This document shows, piece by piece, positions 8,736 through 17,198 of a stretch of DNA of 64,000 nucleotides. Both the position numbers and the translations under genes were made by a program. Source of the DNA: CAWBJO01 sp963789175 (GTDB lineage Bacteria; Pseudomonadota; Alphaproteobacteria; Rhizobiales; Aestuariivirgaceae); contig CAWBJO010000007.1 of assembly GCA_963789175.1 (NCBI GenBank), positions 1,046,815-1,110,814 of the forward strand, read 5' to 3'. A model generated the notes under the pieces. It saw nothing but the letters and a program-made list of their open reading frames with translations, was not told where the DNA came from and searched no databases. Within the stretch, counting starts at the first letter, position 1. Each line of letters starts with the position of its first letter.

Positions 8736-9680
8736 CTACTTCACTTCGCCGAGGCGCTCGGCGATGTTGAGGTTGTCCTTGGTCACGGCTTCCGGTGTCA
8801 GAAGGTTGACCTTCTCTGCCGGCTTGGTGCCGTCCTTCAGGAATTTCACCAACGTCTGCACGCCTATTGAGCTCTGCTTGCCCGGAAACTGTTCGATGGT
8901 CGCGGCCAAGCCACCGTCGCGGACTTGAGCCAGCGCTTCAGGCAGCGCATCGAAGCCGATGATGGCGATGCCGGTAAGTCCCCGACCCTTCACTGCTTCC
9001 ATCGCACCGAGGGCCATGTCATCATTAGCGGCGACGATGACCTTTGGGGGTTCCGCAAGACCGGACAGCGCAGCCTCAGTAACGGCGAGGCCCTTGTCGC
9101 GGGCAAAGCCGGCGGTTTGTTCGAAGACGATCTTGTATTTGTCCTTCACGGGGTCGAGCACGTTGTGCAGGCCCTTGTTGCGGTCGATCGCCGGCGAGGC
9201 ACCCGACTGGCCCTGCAAGTTGATGATGGTGGCGCCATCCGGGAACATCGTCATGATGAGGTTGCCCTGCGCCTCGCCACCCTTGACATTGTCGGCACCG
9301 ACATGGGCGAGAATGCCTTCGACGGAAGGCACGCGGCGATCGACGGTGACGACTGGGATGCCAGCCTCGACCGCTTGTTGAAGGGCAGGCGCCATTGCGT
9401 CCACCTCATTGGGGCTGATGACGATGCCTTTGACTCCCTGGGTGATGGCAGCCTCGACGTCGGCAGTCTGCTTGGGAGATGACACCTGGCCGTCGGATTC
9501 GATTGCTTCGTATCCCTGGTTTGTAATCTCGGCCTTGAACGCGTTCATCATGTGAACGAAGAAGGGAAAGCTGAGACCGGGGACCGATGCAAGGATTTTG
9601 TCGGCGGCCAGTGCGGTTGATGACATGAGTGGCAGTGCTATGGCAGCACTCAGAAGAAGTCGTCGCGAAAGTACAGGCAT
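8736..9680 (-). CDS. Sugar ABC transporter substrate-binding protein (RbsB family)
   Basis: A 314-aa periplasmic type-I binding protein. The N-terminus MPVLSRRLLLSAAIALP followed by ALAADK is a clear Sec signal peptide with cleavage after ALA. Typical segments follow: GIVISPNEVDAM, the hinge VVTVDRRV, and AANDDMALGAMEA. ATG 9680 is chosen because AGGGAGGA is 5-6 bases upstream; an 8-residue longer start exists at 9704. First gene of the operon with the ATPase and permease. Binding specificity (pentose, hexose or polyol) cannot be read. Confidence 0.93.
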   Translation of the reverse strand: MPVLSRRLLLSAAIALPLMSSTALAADKILASVPGLSFPFFVHMMNAFKAEITNQGYEAIESDGQVSSPKQTADVEAAITQGVKGIVISPNEVDAMAPALQQAVEAGIPVVTVDRRVPSVEGILAHVGADNVKGGEAQGNLIMTMFPDGATIINLQGQSGASPAIDRNKGLHNVLDPVKDKYKIVFEQTAGFARDKGLAVTEAALSGLAEPPKVIVAANDDMALGAMEAVKGRGLTGIAIIGFDALPEALAQVRDGGLAATIEQFPGKQSSIGVQTLVKFLKDGTKPAEKVNLLTPEAVTKDNLNIAERLGEVK

Positions 9681-9854
9681 TGCATTCCTCCCTTTTAAAG
9701 GCAAATTGCAGTACGTCGGCCGCCGCTCCGATTTAGATGTATCGTCCTTGAAGCTAAAAAGGAACCGGATTTATCCCGTTGCGGTCTCACTATCCCGCCA
9801 CGACACCATCAACAACCTCGGTGTACCGTAACCGCGAATGAGGGGCGTATCGAG

Positions 9855-10244
9855 ATGTCTAAGAACAGCGATCTCAGAAACCGCACTCAAAACTCACGCA
9901 CGATTTGGCGGAGAACGCAGCAAGGTAACAGCTTGGAGCTTTTCGAAGGCCGAGTTGAATTGGCCAATGGCGAGGTCGGGATTTGTGCTGGCGCCGAATC
10001 CATCGACATGGCCAATGCAGCCGCGCCGTTTTCCGGTTACCTGATCGTCCTCTTTTCGGATGGCTCGGTTTCTAATCAAACTTTTCAGGGGAAAGCCGCA
10101 CAGTCGGAAAGCGAAACCCGCGTGAGTGGAACAGGCAATTGGGAATTGACTGGGGGAACCGGCCGGTTCGCCGGCGTCGAAGGCGGCGGATCATTTACGT
10201 GGAGCATGGATGGGGACAACTACCACTCTGACTATGGGTTTTGA
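9855..10244 (+). CDS. Hypothetical beta-rich protein
   Basis: 129 aa, no signal peptide. The second half (FSGYLIVLFSDGSVSNQTF, then GTGNWELTGGTGRFAGVEG) has the alternating beta/glycine pattern seen in allene-oxide-cyclase-like or dirigent-like barrel proteins, where a GTGRF-type motif is common. The function of the bacterial members is not known to me. A GAGGGG sits 11 bases before the ATG. It is divergent from the sugar ABC operon and convergent with the MFS gene. Confidence 0.6.
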   Translation: MSKNSDLRNRTQNSRTIWRRTQQGNSLELFEGRVELANGEVGICAGAESIDMANAAAPFSGYLIVLFSDGSVSNQTFQGKAAQSESETRVSGTGNWELTGGTGRFAGVEGGGSFTWSMDGDNYHSDYGF

Positions 10245-10335
10245 CATTGACGAGGCTAAACGCGATCCGGATGCCCACCGCGTCCGGCGTGCCTGCTGGG
10301 GGTTCGCATCGAACCCTGAGCTCGATCCGGCGTTG

Positions 10336-11571
10336 TCAATATGATCTGCCCACTGAAACTGCATCTCTACCGGTCAGTCGCGGTGTGCGATTCAGTATGA
10401 GCCAGAAGGCTATGGCCAGATTGAAAAGATTCCACACGATTCCGTTCAAGAACGCAGCCTGATAGGAACCGGTCAGGTCAAAAATCTCACCAGACATCCA
10501 GCCACCCAACGCCATACCGAGTACCGTCGCGGTTATCACCAGACTAATGCGGAATCCGGCCTCCTTGGCCGGGAAGTAGTCGCGGATGATCAAAGCATAG
10601 CTTGGGACAATTCCACCCTGTGCAAGCCCGAACAAAGCCGAGACGATGTAGAGCGACATCAATCCGTCGAAGGGCATGTAGAATATCAAGGAAAGACATT
10701 GCAGCAAGGAGCCGATGATCAGCGTTCCCGTGCCGCCGATGCGGTCGGCGATGACGCCGAAGACCAACCTGCTCACGACGCCACAACCCAACATCAGGGA
10801 CAGCATTTCGGCGCCACGCGCTGGACCAAATCCGAGATCACCGCAATACGCGACGATGTGGACCTGAGGCATGGACATCGCCACGCAGCATGCGAGGCCA
10901 GCAAGCACCAGGAGCGGCTGAAGAAAAGCTGGCCGCTCCAATATTCCTTGTGCACCTGAGGGTTGGCTCGCAGGGCTTGGCTGATCCTGGTAGATCGGGC
11001 GCCGCCTCAGCAGCAAGGCCAACGGGAGCATCGTGCAGATGCACAATGCGCCTATGGCAATGAAGGTGGCGCGCCAGCCATACGAGGAAATCGCTTGCTG
11101 GAGAAAGGGCGGCCATATCGTTCCAGCCAGATAGTTGCCGCTTGCAACAATGGCAACGGCGATCCCCCGCTTCCTGTGGAACCACTGCGAGACGTCGGCT
11201 ATCAGCGGTCCCAGGGTGGCCGAACTCCCCAAAAAGCCAATAAGCAGGAATTGCACAATCAAGAACTGAAGGTAGCTTCCGGTGAGCGCGGCGAGGACAA
11301 AGCCACCTCCAAGTGAAAATGCGCCAATCAGCAGAGGTGCCGCTATGCCCCGGCGGTCAGCCAACCGCCCCATGACTACCCCGCCGATGGCGAAGCCGAT
11401 CATCGTAGCAGTATAGGGCAAAGATGCGCCCGCCCGGTCAATGCCGAATTCAGTCTGAATGGTTGGCAGTGCAACGACTGATGCCCAAGCACCAATTCCG
11501 CCGATCGTCGCAAGAGAAAGCGAAATTGCAAGCCGCCACCAGGCATAAATATTGTCGGTTTCGGGTGTCAT
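10336..11571 (-). CDS. MFS transporter
   Basis: A 411-aa major facilitator with about 12 predicted helices and the MFS motif A between TM2 and TM3 (GRLADRRGI) and again in the C half (GVIADRIGG). The profile (LPTIQTEFGIDRAGASLPYT at the start of TM1-2, GFLGSSATLGPLIADVSQWF) resembles the oxalate/formate-antiporter-like or YbfB-like monocarboxylate families. Start taken at ATG 11571 (MTPETDN); a GTG 12 bases upstream is possible. It sits alone in the island next to a broken marR that may once have controlled it. Confidence 0.85.
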   Translation of the reverse strand: MTPETDNIYAWWRLAISLSLATIGGIGAWASVVALPTIQTEFGIDRAGASLPYTATMIGFAIGGVVMGRLADRRGIAAPLLIGAFSLGGGFVLAALTGSYLQFLIVQFLLIGFLGSSATLGPLIADVSQWFHRKRGIAVAIVASGNYLAGTIWPPFLQQAISSYGWRATFIAIGALCICTMLPLALLLRRRPIYQDQPSPASQPSGAQGILERPAFLQPLLVLAGLACCVAMSMPQVHIVAYCGDLGFGPARGAEMLSLMLGCGVVSRLVFGVIADRIGGTGTLIIGSLLQCLSLIFYMPFDGLMSLYIVSALFGLAQGGIVPSYALIIRDYFPAKEAGFRISLVITATVLGMALGGWMSGEIFDLTGSYQAAFLNGIVWNLFNLAIAFWLILNRTPRLTGRDAVSVGRSY

Positions 11572-11810
11572 TTCGGAAACCACCTGATGCGGTTTGATGA
11601 TTCAGCCAAAAAACGAGCATGCGCTCGACGCAAATACTCACCGTTGCCTGCGCCCGATACGGTTTAGCAGCCCCCGCGCTGGGGAGTCGAGTTCAGGCTT
11701 ACTCACGAACCTGTAACAATCGAGCGCCAACCCGGCGATCGAATTGCCGCGGGTGAAGGCCCAGTAGACCACCTCGGGTTGGGCATTGCCTCGGTGTCAG
11801 TCGACAAGTC

Positions 11811-12078
11811 GAGCGAAAACCTTCCGTAGGACCCGAGCCTCTGACACCGAAAGCTGTGCCTCGAAGAGTTCATTGGTTGCCGCCTCATAGGTCGGTCAGA
11901 TTTCTCGGCGCAGGCGGCGGCCTGACCCCGTCAGTACGGCAAATGCCCCACGCCTATCTTGCGGGCCTCGTTCCCGTTCTACAAGCTCATGAGCTTCTAG
12001 GCGGTCAATCAACCTCGTGAGGTTGCTCCGCGTGATAACCAGCGCATTGGAGAGCTCGTGCATCCGTAACTTTTGCAT
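11811..12078 (-). pseudogene. MarR family regulator, broken
   Basis: The residues MHELSNALVITRSNLTRLID and RGPQDRRGAFAVLT are the winged-helix of a MarR protein. The frame is interrupted by TGA at 11896-11898 where homologues have Trp (EI-stop-PTYEAATNELFEA), then runs on to a second stop at 11811. The 5' third of the gene is absent: MarR sequence ends at about 12078, exactly where the hsdR fragment begins. The gene is doubly inactivated, and its likely target, the adjacent MFS gene, may now be unregulated. Confidence 0.75.
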
Positions 12079-12638
12079 TGGAAACCGCTAGGCGGCGGCT
12101 GCGCGAGCTGGTCAAGCTGATCGAGTACAAAAAGAGGATTTTGGTTTACTCAGACTTTGAGGATAGCACCGGTGCTTCGACCGAAATCGCAGTGCCTAGT
12201 GTTTCTTTTGGCACAGACAAGGATGCCTTCCGACTTAAGGCGCGAATGTTTCTCAAGCCACATGAGAACCACATCGCGGTTCTGAAGTTGAAGCGGAACG
12301 AGCCCCTGACCGCGACCGATCTCATGGAGCTTGAGCGCATTTTCCTTGAGGCTGGCCTTGAACCAACAGCCGTCGACGCATTACAGGCGGACGGCGGGCT
12401 ACCGCACTTTGTTCGTGCACTTGTGGGACTGGACCGGGATGCAGCCAAGCGTGCTTTCGTTGAATTTCTGGATGGGCGCCGTCTTACTGGCGATCAACTT
12501 CGATTTGTCGACGAAATCATCAACCACCTGACCGCTTGCGGGGTGATGGACCCAAAAGTCCTCTATGAGACACCCTTTTCTGATTTCATCGCAATGGAGT
12601 TGAGGGCATTTTTGAGAAAGCGGATGTGGTTCAACTAG
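12078..12638 (+). pseudogene. Type I restriction enzyme R subunit, C-terminal fragment
   Basis: 186 residues matching the C-terminal helical domain (EcoEI_R_C type) of HsdR: TARRRLRELVKLIEYKKR, NEPLTATDLMELERIFLEAG, FVRALVGLDRDAAKRAF and the final HLTACGVMDPKVLYETPFSD. A full HsdR has about 800-1000 residues, including nuclease and DEAD-box motor domains; these are missing, as are hsdM and hsdS. The apparent ATG is at the deletion junction and is not a real start. It shows that the island once carried a restriction-modification system. Confidence 0.8.
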
Positions 12639-12698
12639 TCCAAATCATTCGAGGACTTGAACCGAAGTTCGTGGCTTAGGTGTAGGCATAAGGCAAAG

Positions 12699-12774
12699 TG
12701 GTGCCGCCTAGGTGACTCGAACACCTGACCCTCGCATTACGAATGCGATGCTCTACCAACTGAGCTAAGGCGGC
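12699..12774 (-). tRNA. tRNA-Thr (CGT), intact
   Basis: 76 nt including encoded CCA. On the minus strand the acceptor stem pairs GCCGCCT with AGGCGGC and the anticodon loop TTCGTAA gives CGT (codon ACG). Its 3' half (12699-12744) is repeated at 4334-4379, so it is the integration target of the neighbouring island and has been rebuilt intact by the element's own 3' half. Confidence 0.97.
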
Positions 12775-12842
12775 TGGCCATTACTCGTCTGCCGTGAGAC
12801 GAAAGCCTCCATACCGCCATTCCCCTTTAATTTCAACCTTGC

Positions 12843-14357
12843 TCAGCCGCGGGCGGCCCACGGGTCCGATTGGTCGCTGCGCTCGATGCCGGGATCGTCC
12901 GGAAGCGGAAAGTCCGGCAAGGGATTGGTCGGTATTGCCGGCGCGGCCGGCGACTGGGATGGAGCCGCGGCGACCGGGACCGGCGTCGGCTCCCGTTTGG
13001 TATCATCCTCCTCGACCACGATGACCGGGGCGGGCATGGCGATCTCCCGTCCCGCCTCCGCTCCCTGCTCGGCCGCCAGCCGTTCGACGGGCGACTTCCA
13101 TTCGAAGGCGCCGAGCTCGCCCGTGACCGGAGACACGGCGAGCCAGGCATCCGAAACGATACCGTCGGCCGTCCACTGCGGATCGCGCGGCGCCCTGACC
13201 GCCCGCGTCAGCCATTCCCGCGCCCGTCCCTTGTCGCCTTCGGCTTCGGCGATTTCCGCCATGAGGGCGCAGATCCGCGCCCGCGGCCGGTTTCCGAGAT
13301 AGGGATCGAGCGCCGCTTTCGCCTCGTCCCACTGCTGCGCCTCGACGGCTGCCTCGGCCACGGCGACTGCACCCTCTTCCCCGCCCGGCGATCGCGTCAC
13401 CAGCGACTGGATTCGCTTCAGCCTCTCGCGCGGCGACGCCGAGGGTTTCGAATGAGCATAAATTCTCCCGAGCTCGACATGCGGATTGAGGCGCCAGGTT
13501 CGCTCCACGACCTTCGAAGCCTTCCGCGTCTGCGCTTCGTTGGCGTGCAGTCGTGCGGCGATCGCTGCAGCCGGGACGAGGCTCGGATCGAGGCGGTGCG
13601 CCCTGAGCGCCAGCCCTAGCGCCTCGGCGGGTGACGTCTTCTCCTTGTCGGCCGCCTGCGCGGTGAGCACCACAGCCTGCTTCTTGTTCGCCGCCGGCCC
13701 GTCGATCGCCTGGGTCTTTCGCAGTCCGTCGAGCGTCGCCGACACGCCTTCCCAGTTCTTCGATGAGGAATGGAACATGAGCATCGCCCGCGACGCCCAC
13801 GGAAGTCCGGGCCGGTCGGCAAGCGCTTCCTCGGCGAGCTTGCGGGCTCGTGCGAGATCGCCCTTCTGCCGTGCCTGGTTGAACAGGCCTCTGAGGCCCA
13901 GGAGCCTGGTGTCCGGAGACTTGGACATCTCGCCGAACAGCGCCGTAACGGCTTCCGTCTGGCCCGCCATCTGCGCCGCCTGCGCTTCGAGAAGCTTGGT
14001 CAGCGGGTCGTTGCCGAGTACCTTCCTGGCGACGGCGACGAATTGCTTGGCGCTGGCAACGTCGCCGGCACCCACCGCCACGATACCTTTGGAGAGCGCA
14101 TCGTAGCCGCGCCGCGTCTTTCGCAGGCGGAAATATTCGGTGAGAGCACCCGGCGCGTGCCAGGTTCGCCGCACGATGCCGATCGTCGCCAGCAGGGCGA
14201 GGAACGAAACGGCAAGGATGCCGACGGCCAGCGCCACCGACGTTTCGATGCGCTTGCCGAGCCAGTCGATCGTCAGCGCTCCCGGCCGGTCCGCGACCCA
14301 GGCGACGGCGCCGGCGATTGCGACGACGAAGGCGAAGCGAATGAGAAGGCGGATCAT
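12843..14357 (-). CDS. hemY: HemY-type TPR membrane protein of the heme cluster
   Basis: 504 aa. Two N-terminal hydrophobic helices (residues about 4-22 and 43-63) are followed by a HemY_N region (GALTEYFRLRKTRRGYDALSKG) and TPR-like helices to the C-terminus, with a proline-rich tail. This is the proteobacterial HemY-like protein linked to late heme synthesis, not the Bacillus protoporphyrinogen oxidase of the same name. ATG 14357 is set by the ATGA overlap with the upstream Mic60-like gene. Last gene of the hemC-hemD-mic60-hemY block. Confidence 0.88.
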   Translation of the reverse strand: MIRLLIRFAFVVAIAGAVAWVADRPGALTIDWLGKRIETSVALAVGILAVSFLALLATIGIVRRTWHAPGALTEYFRLRKTRRGYDALSKGIVAVGAGDVASAKQFVAVARKVLGNDPLTKLLEAQAAQMAGQTEAVTALFGEMSKSPDTRLLGLRGLFNQARQKGDLARARKLAEEALADRPGLPWASRAMLMFHSSSKNWEGVSATLDGLRKTQAIDGPAANKKQAVVLTAQAADKEKTSPAEALGLALRAHRLDPSLVPAAAIAARLHANEAQTRKASKVVERTWRLNPHVELGRIYAHSKPSASPRERLKRIQSLVTRSPGGEEGAVAVAEAAVEAQQWDEAKAALDPYLGNRPRARICALMAEIAEAEGDKGRAREWLTRAVRAPRDPQWTADGIVSDAWLAVSPVTGELGAFEWKSPVERLAAEQGAEAGREIAMPAPVIVVEEDDTKREPTPVPVAAAPSQSPAAPAIPTNPLPDFPLPDDPGIERSDQSDPWAARG

Positions 14358-15454
14358 GTTCGCCGGCTGATCTCTCTTACCACCGCGTCGGAAAGCCGTT
14401 CGAGGGCGAGGTCGAGCTGGAGCCGCGACGAGGCATCGGCGATCCACAGCCGGATCGGCTCGGGCGGCGTCCCCGAAACCTGCTCCAGATTGCGGATGGC
14501 CGCCGCGAGGTCTCCCTCCTCCATCATCGTGACCGAGGCGCGCGCCGCATCGAGGAACGCCGCGTCCTCGAGCGGTCGGATGCGGACGACGCTGGTGACC
14601 TTTTTCTTCACCGCGTCCCAGATTCCGGACTCCTCGCCGCCGCTTTCCGCTTCGGCGGCGGTCGACTCCTCGACGGTTGCCTTCAGCCGCAAGAGCAGCG
14701 TCGCCCGGCTCGGCACGCCCTGCCTTGCGAATGCGGCGGCCGCCGGAATGTCTTCGGATTTCGGCATGGCTGCGGCAAGCGCCGCCAGCTCGGCCTCGAA
14801 GGGCCGGCCTTCCGCGATCGCAGTCTGCAATGCGATCAGGTCGGCGGCGAGCTGGTCCGCTTCGGTCTGCGTTTCGGACTGCGGCGCGGTTGCCTGAGAC
14901 TGGGGTGCCGCGGCGACGGATTTCAGGCGCGCAATCTCGTCGCGGAGCTTGGCGACCTCGCCGGCTTGCGTTTTGCGCTCGTCTTCGATCCTAGCCACGG
15001 CCCCGCGCAGGTCTTCGACCGCGGCAAGCGCCTGCTGGGCGTCGCCGCGCGCCACTTCGCCTGCGTCCTTGAAGCTTGCCAGCCTCTCCGTTTCCGCCTT
15101 CAGCGTCCGTCGCAGTTCCTCCATCGCCGCGGAAAGCTGGCCGGTCTGCAGATTGATCTTGCTGCCCGTGGTCTCTACGGTCGCCAGCCGCCGTTCGATG
15201 CTGTCCGCATCGCCATCCGCCGGCTGCACCAGTCCGGTCGCCATCATGACGCCGATGATCGCTCCGGCCGCCACGCAGGCGATGACTGCAGAGATGAGAT
15301 AGTGCGAGACGGGGAGATCGAAGATTTTGCGCCGCATTCCCGCGCCGCTTCCCTCTTCCTCGATCCGATTGAATTCATCGGCATTGAGGTCGATGATCGG
15401 TGGATCGACCGGCCGCTGCTCGGCATCGCCCGTGTCGCGCGTTTCATCCGACAT
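14354..15454 (-). CDS. Mic60/mitofilin-like inner membrane protein (COG4223)
   Basis: 366 aa: an acidic cytoplasmic N-terminus, one TM helix (about residues 49-75, HYLISAVIACVAAGAIIGVM), a long coiled coil (about 85-190) and a C-terminal helical domain with the mitofilin-like end (VSGTPPEPIRLWIADASSRL). Alphaproteobacterial Mic60 homologues lie in this same position between hemD and hemY and are proposed ancestors of the mitochondrial crista-junction protein. It overlaps hemY by 4 bp and starts 11 bp after hemD ends. Confidence 0.82.
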   Translation of the reverse strand: MSDETRDTGDAEQRPVDPPIIDLNADEFNRIEEEGSGAGMRRKIFDLPVSHYLISAVIACVAAGAIIGVMMATGLVQPADGDADSIERRLATVETTGSKINLQTGQLSAAMEELRRTLKAETERLASFKDAGEVARGDAQQALAAVEDLRGAVARIEDERKTQAGEVAKLRDEIARLKSVAAAPQSQATAPQSETQTEADQLAADLIALQTAIAEGRPFEAELAALAAAMPKSEDIPAAAAFARQGVPSRATLLLRLKATVEESTAAEAESGGEESGIWDAVKKKVTSVVRIRPLEDAAFLDAARASVTMMEEGDLAAAIRNLEQVSGTPPEPIRLWIADASSRLQLDLALERLSDAVVREISRRT

Positions 15455-15465
15455 GCGAAAGCCCT

Positions 15466-16191
15466 CTAGCTGCGTTCGCCCGCCTCTCGCGTGAGGAGCG
15501 CGAACATGGACGTTTCCTCCGGCCGCTCCGCTGTCAGCCGCCGCATGCCGCGCGGCAGCCGGGCGGCGATGGCGGTCGAAAGGCAGAAATGAGCGATCGC
15601 TTCCATATAAGGTTCAAGACCGCTTTCGGCAACGCATTTGACCCATCGCTCGGCCGCCCGTGCCGAATGGAGAAGCACGCCCAGGGCCTTTCCATCGCGG
15701 ATCGCCTGGACGACGTCGGCGGGAAGCGGCCCGACCGGTTCCGTATCGTAAGCGACGACGCGGTCGACGGCAAAGCCGGCCGCGGCGAGCCTGCCGGCGA
15801 TGTCGACGGAGATCTCGTTGCCGGAAAGATAGAGGATCGGACCGCCTCGGGGCTCCGCGCGTTTCGTGATCGTATCGATGAGCGCTCGTGCGTCGCCGCC
15901 ACTTTGGATGACGTTTGCGAAACCGGCTCGCCGTGCCTCCGCGGCAGATTGCGGACCGACCGTATAGGCCGGAATGGCCTTGAGCCGCTCGAGCGCCGCC
16001 TGCGCCGCAATCATCCGTACCGCATTCGCGCTCGTGAAGGCGACCGCCGCATAGGGACGCTCCGCGATTTCCACACCGAGCCGCGGACGGATCGTGAAGA
16101 GCGGCGCCATCATGACTTCGTGCCCAAGCGCCTTGAGCTTTTCTGCAAGCGGGAGTGCATCGGCGATGGGACGCGTCACGATCAGTCGCAT
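15466..16191 (-). CDS. hemD: Uroporphyrinogen-III synthase
   Basis: 241 aa. The family is weakly conserved, but MRLIVTRPIADALPLAEKL at the start, AVAFTSANAVR in domain 1 and VLLHSARAA in domain 2 fit HemD, and it directly follows hemC (3-bp gap). It cyclises hydroxymethylbilane with inversion of ring D to uroporphyrinogen III in the cytosol. Start ATG 16191. Length matches the family. Confidence 0.9.
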   Translation of the reverse strand: MRLIVTRPIADALPLAEKLKALGHEVMMAPLFTIRPRLGVEIAERPYAAVAFTSANAVRMIAAQAALERLKAIPAYTVGPQSAAEARRAGFANVIQSGGDARALIDTITKRAEPRGGPILYLSGNEISVDIAGRLAAAGFAVDRVVAYDTEPVGPLPADVVQAIRDGKALGVLLHSARAAERWVKCVAESGLEPYMEAIAHFCLSTAIAARLPRGMRRLTAERPEETSMFALLTREAGERS

Positions 16192-16194
16192 CGA

Positions 16195-17115
16195 TCAGCT
16201 CTCGAGATGGCCGGCGGCGGCACGCCGGACCTCCTCGCCTGCTTCGCGGCCGAGCGCGGTTGCATCCCCGGCGGGTCCCTCGCGGCTGGCCGGGAAGACC
16301 CTCGTTCCATCGGCGGTGAGCACCTCGCCGCGAAACGAGATGCGACCGCCCTCGAGGACGGCGTGCCCCGCGATCGGCATCCGGCATGAGCCTTCGAGCA
16401 CCGCCAGAAAGGCGCGCTCGCAGGATACGGTGATCGTCGTTGCCTCATGCGCTATGGCCGCGACGAGATGGTGGATGCGCTCGTCGCCGGCCCGCGCTTC
16501 GATGCCGATGGCACCTTGCGCCACGGCCGGCAGCATGTCTTCCATCGCCACGATCGAAGTGACGTGGCCCTGCAGTCCGAGCCGGTTGAGGCCGGCGCAG
16601 GCCAGCAGCGTGGCGTCCGCCTGCCCCTCGTCGAGCTTCCGGAGTCGCGTTTCGACGTTGCCCCTGAAATTGACGACCTCGATGTCGGGCCTGAGCCGCC
16701 GCACCTGCGCCGCGCGCCGCACCGAAGAGGAGCCGAGCTTCGCCCCTCTGGGCAGGCTGCGGAGGGATTGCGCGAGCGGCGAGATGAACGCATCGCGCGC
16801 ATCCTCGCGCGGCAGCAGGGAGGCGATCGCGAGTCCTCCGGGAAGGATCGCCGGCATGTCCTTCATCGAATGCACGGCAAGGTCGATCTCACCCGCGATG
16901 AGGGCCTCTTCGATCTCCTTGGTGAAAAGACCCTTGCCGCCGAGCTCGTAGAGCGGGCGGTCCTGGATGCGGTCGCCGGACGTAGAGATGACCCGGATCT
17001 CGATCGCGTCGGGATCGAGGCCGTGCACCGCGACGAGGCGGTCCTTGGCCTCCTGCGCCTGGATGCGGGCAAGTTTCGAGCCTCTGGTGCCGATGCGCAG
17101 CTTCGATGTTTGCAT
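16195..17115 (-). CDS. hemC: Hydroxymethylbilane synthase (porphobilinogen deaminase)
   Basis: 306 aa. It joins four porphobilinogens into hydroxymethylbilane. The cofactor-binding cysteine lies in LEGSCRMPI near residue 242. RIGTRGSKLA at the N-terminus, GLFTKEIEEAL, AVHSMKDMP and LLPREDARDAF are diagnostic. First gene of the minus-strand heme block; divergent from tsaD with an 83-bp spacer that must hold both promoters. Confidence 0.96.
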   Translation of the reverse strand: MQTSKLRIGTRGSKLARIQAQEAKDRLVAVHGLDPDAIEIRVISTSGDRIQDRPLYELGGKGLFTKEIEEALIAGEIDLAVHSMKDMPAILPGGLAIASLLPREDARDAFISPLAQSLRSLPRGAKLGSSSVRRAAQVRRLRPDIEVVNFRGNVETRLRKLDEGQADATLLACAGLNRLGLQGHVTSIVAMEDMLPAVAQGAIGIEARAGDERIHHLVAAIAHEATTITVSCERAFLAVLEGSCRMPIAGHAVLEGGRISFRGEVLTADGTRVFPASREGPAGDATALGREAGEEVRRAAAGHLES

Positions 17116-17198
17116 GATCCCCGATAGGATGTTAGGACCGCGCCGATTGCATCATTTATTAGGGGCTTCACCGAGGGGCCGCCACACTTTGTTTGTCC

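Larger units (their letters stand above)
4334..12744. mobile_element. Decayed genomic island in tRNA-Thr(CGT)
   Basis: An exact 46-bp direct repeat (4334-4379 and 12699-12744) bounds about 8.4 kb. The right copy is the 3' half of the intact tRNA-Thr gene and the left copy is a stranded 3' half, the signature of site-specific integration with crossover in the anticodon loop. Cargo: a hypothetical gene, a TPR-regulator fragment, a sugar ABC importer, a small barrel-like protein, an MFS transporter, a broken marR and an hsdR fragment. No integrase or excisionase is visible, so the element is presumably immobile. Confidence 0.88.

Noticed and set aside
9755..9784. GGAAC...CGTT upstream of the sugar ABC operon as an EcfG promoter
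   Set aside because: The spacing is only 11 bp, outside the 16-17 bp needed, and it lies on the strand away from the operon.
12078..12638. Reading the 186-aa HsdR-like frame as a complete gene
   Set aside because: The sequence is only the last domain of a protein of about 800-1000 residues, and the ATG falls at the deletion junction. Treated as a fragment.
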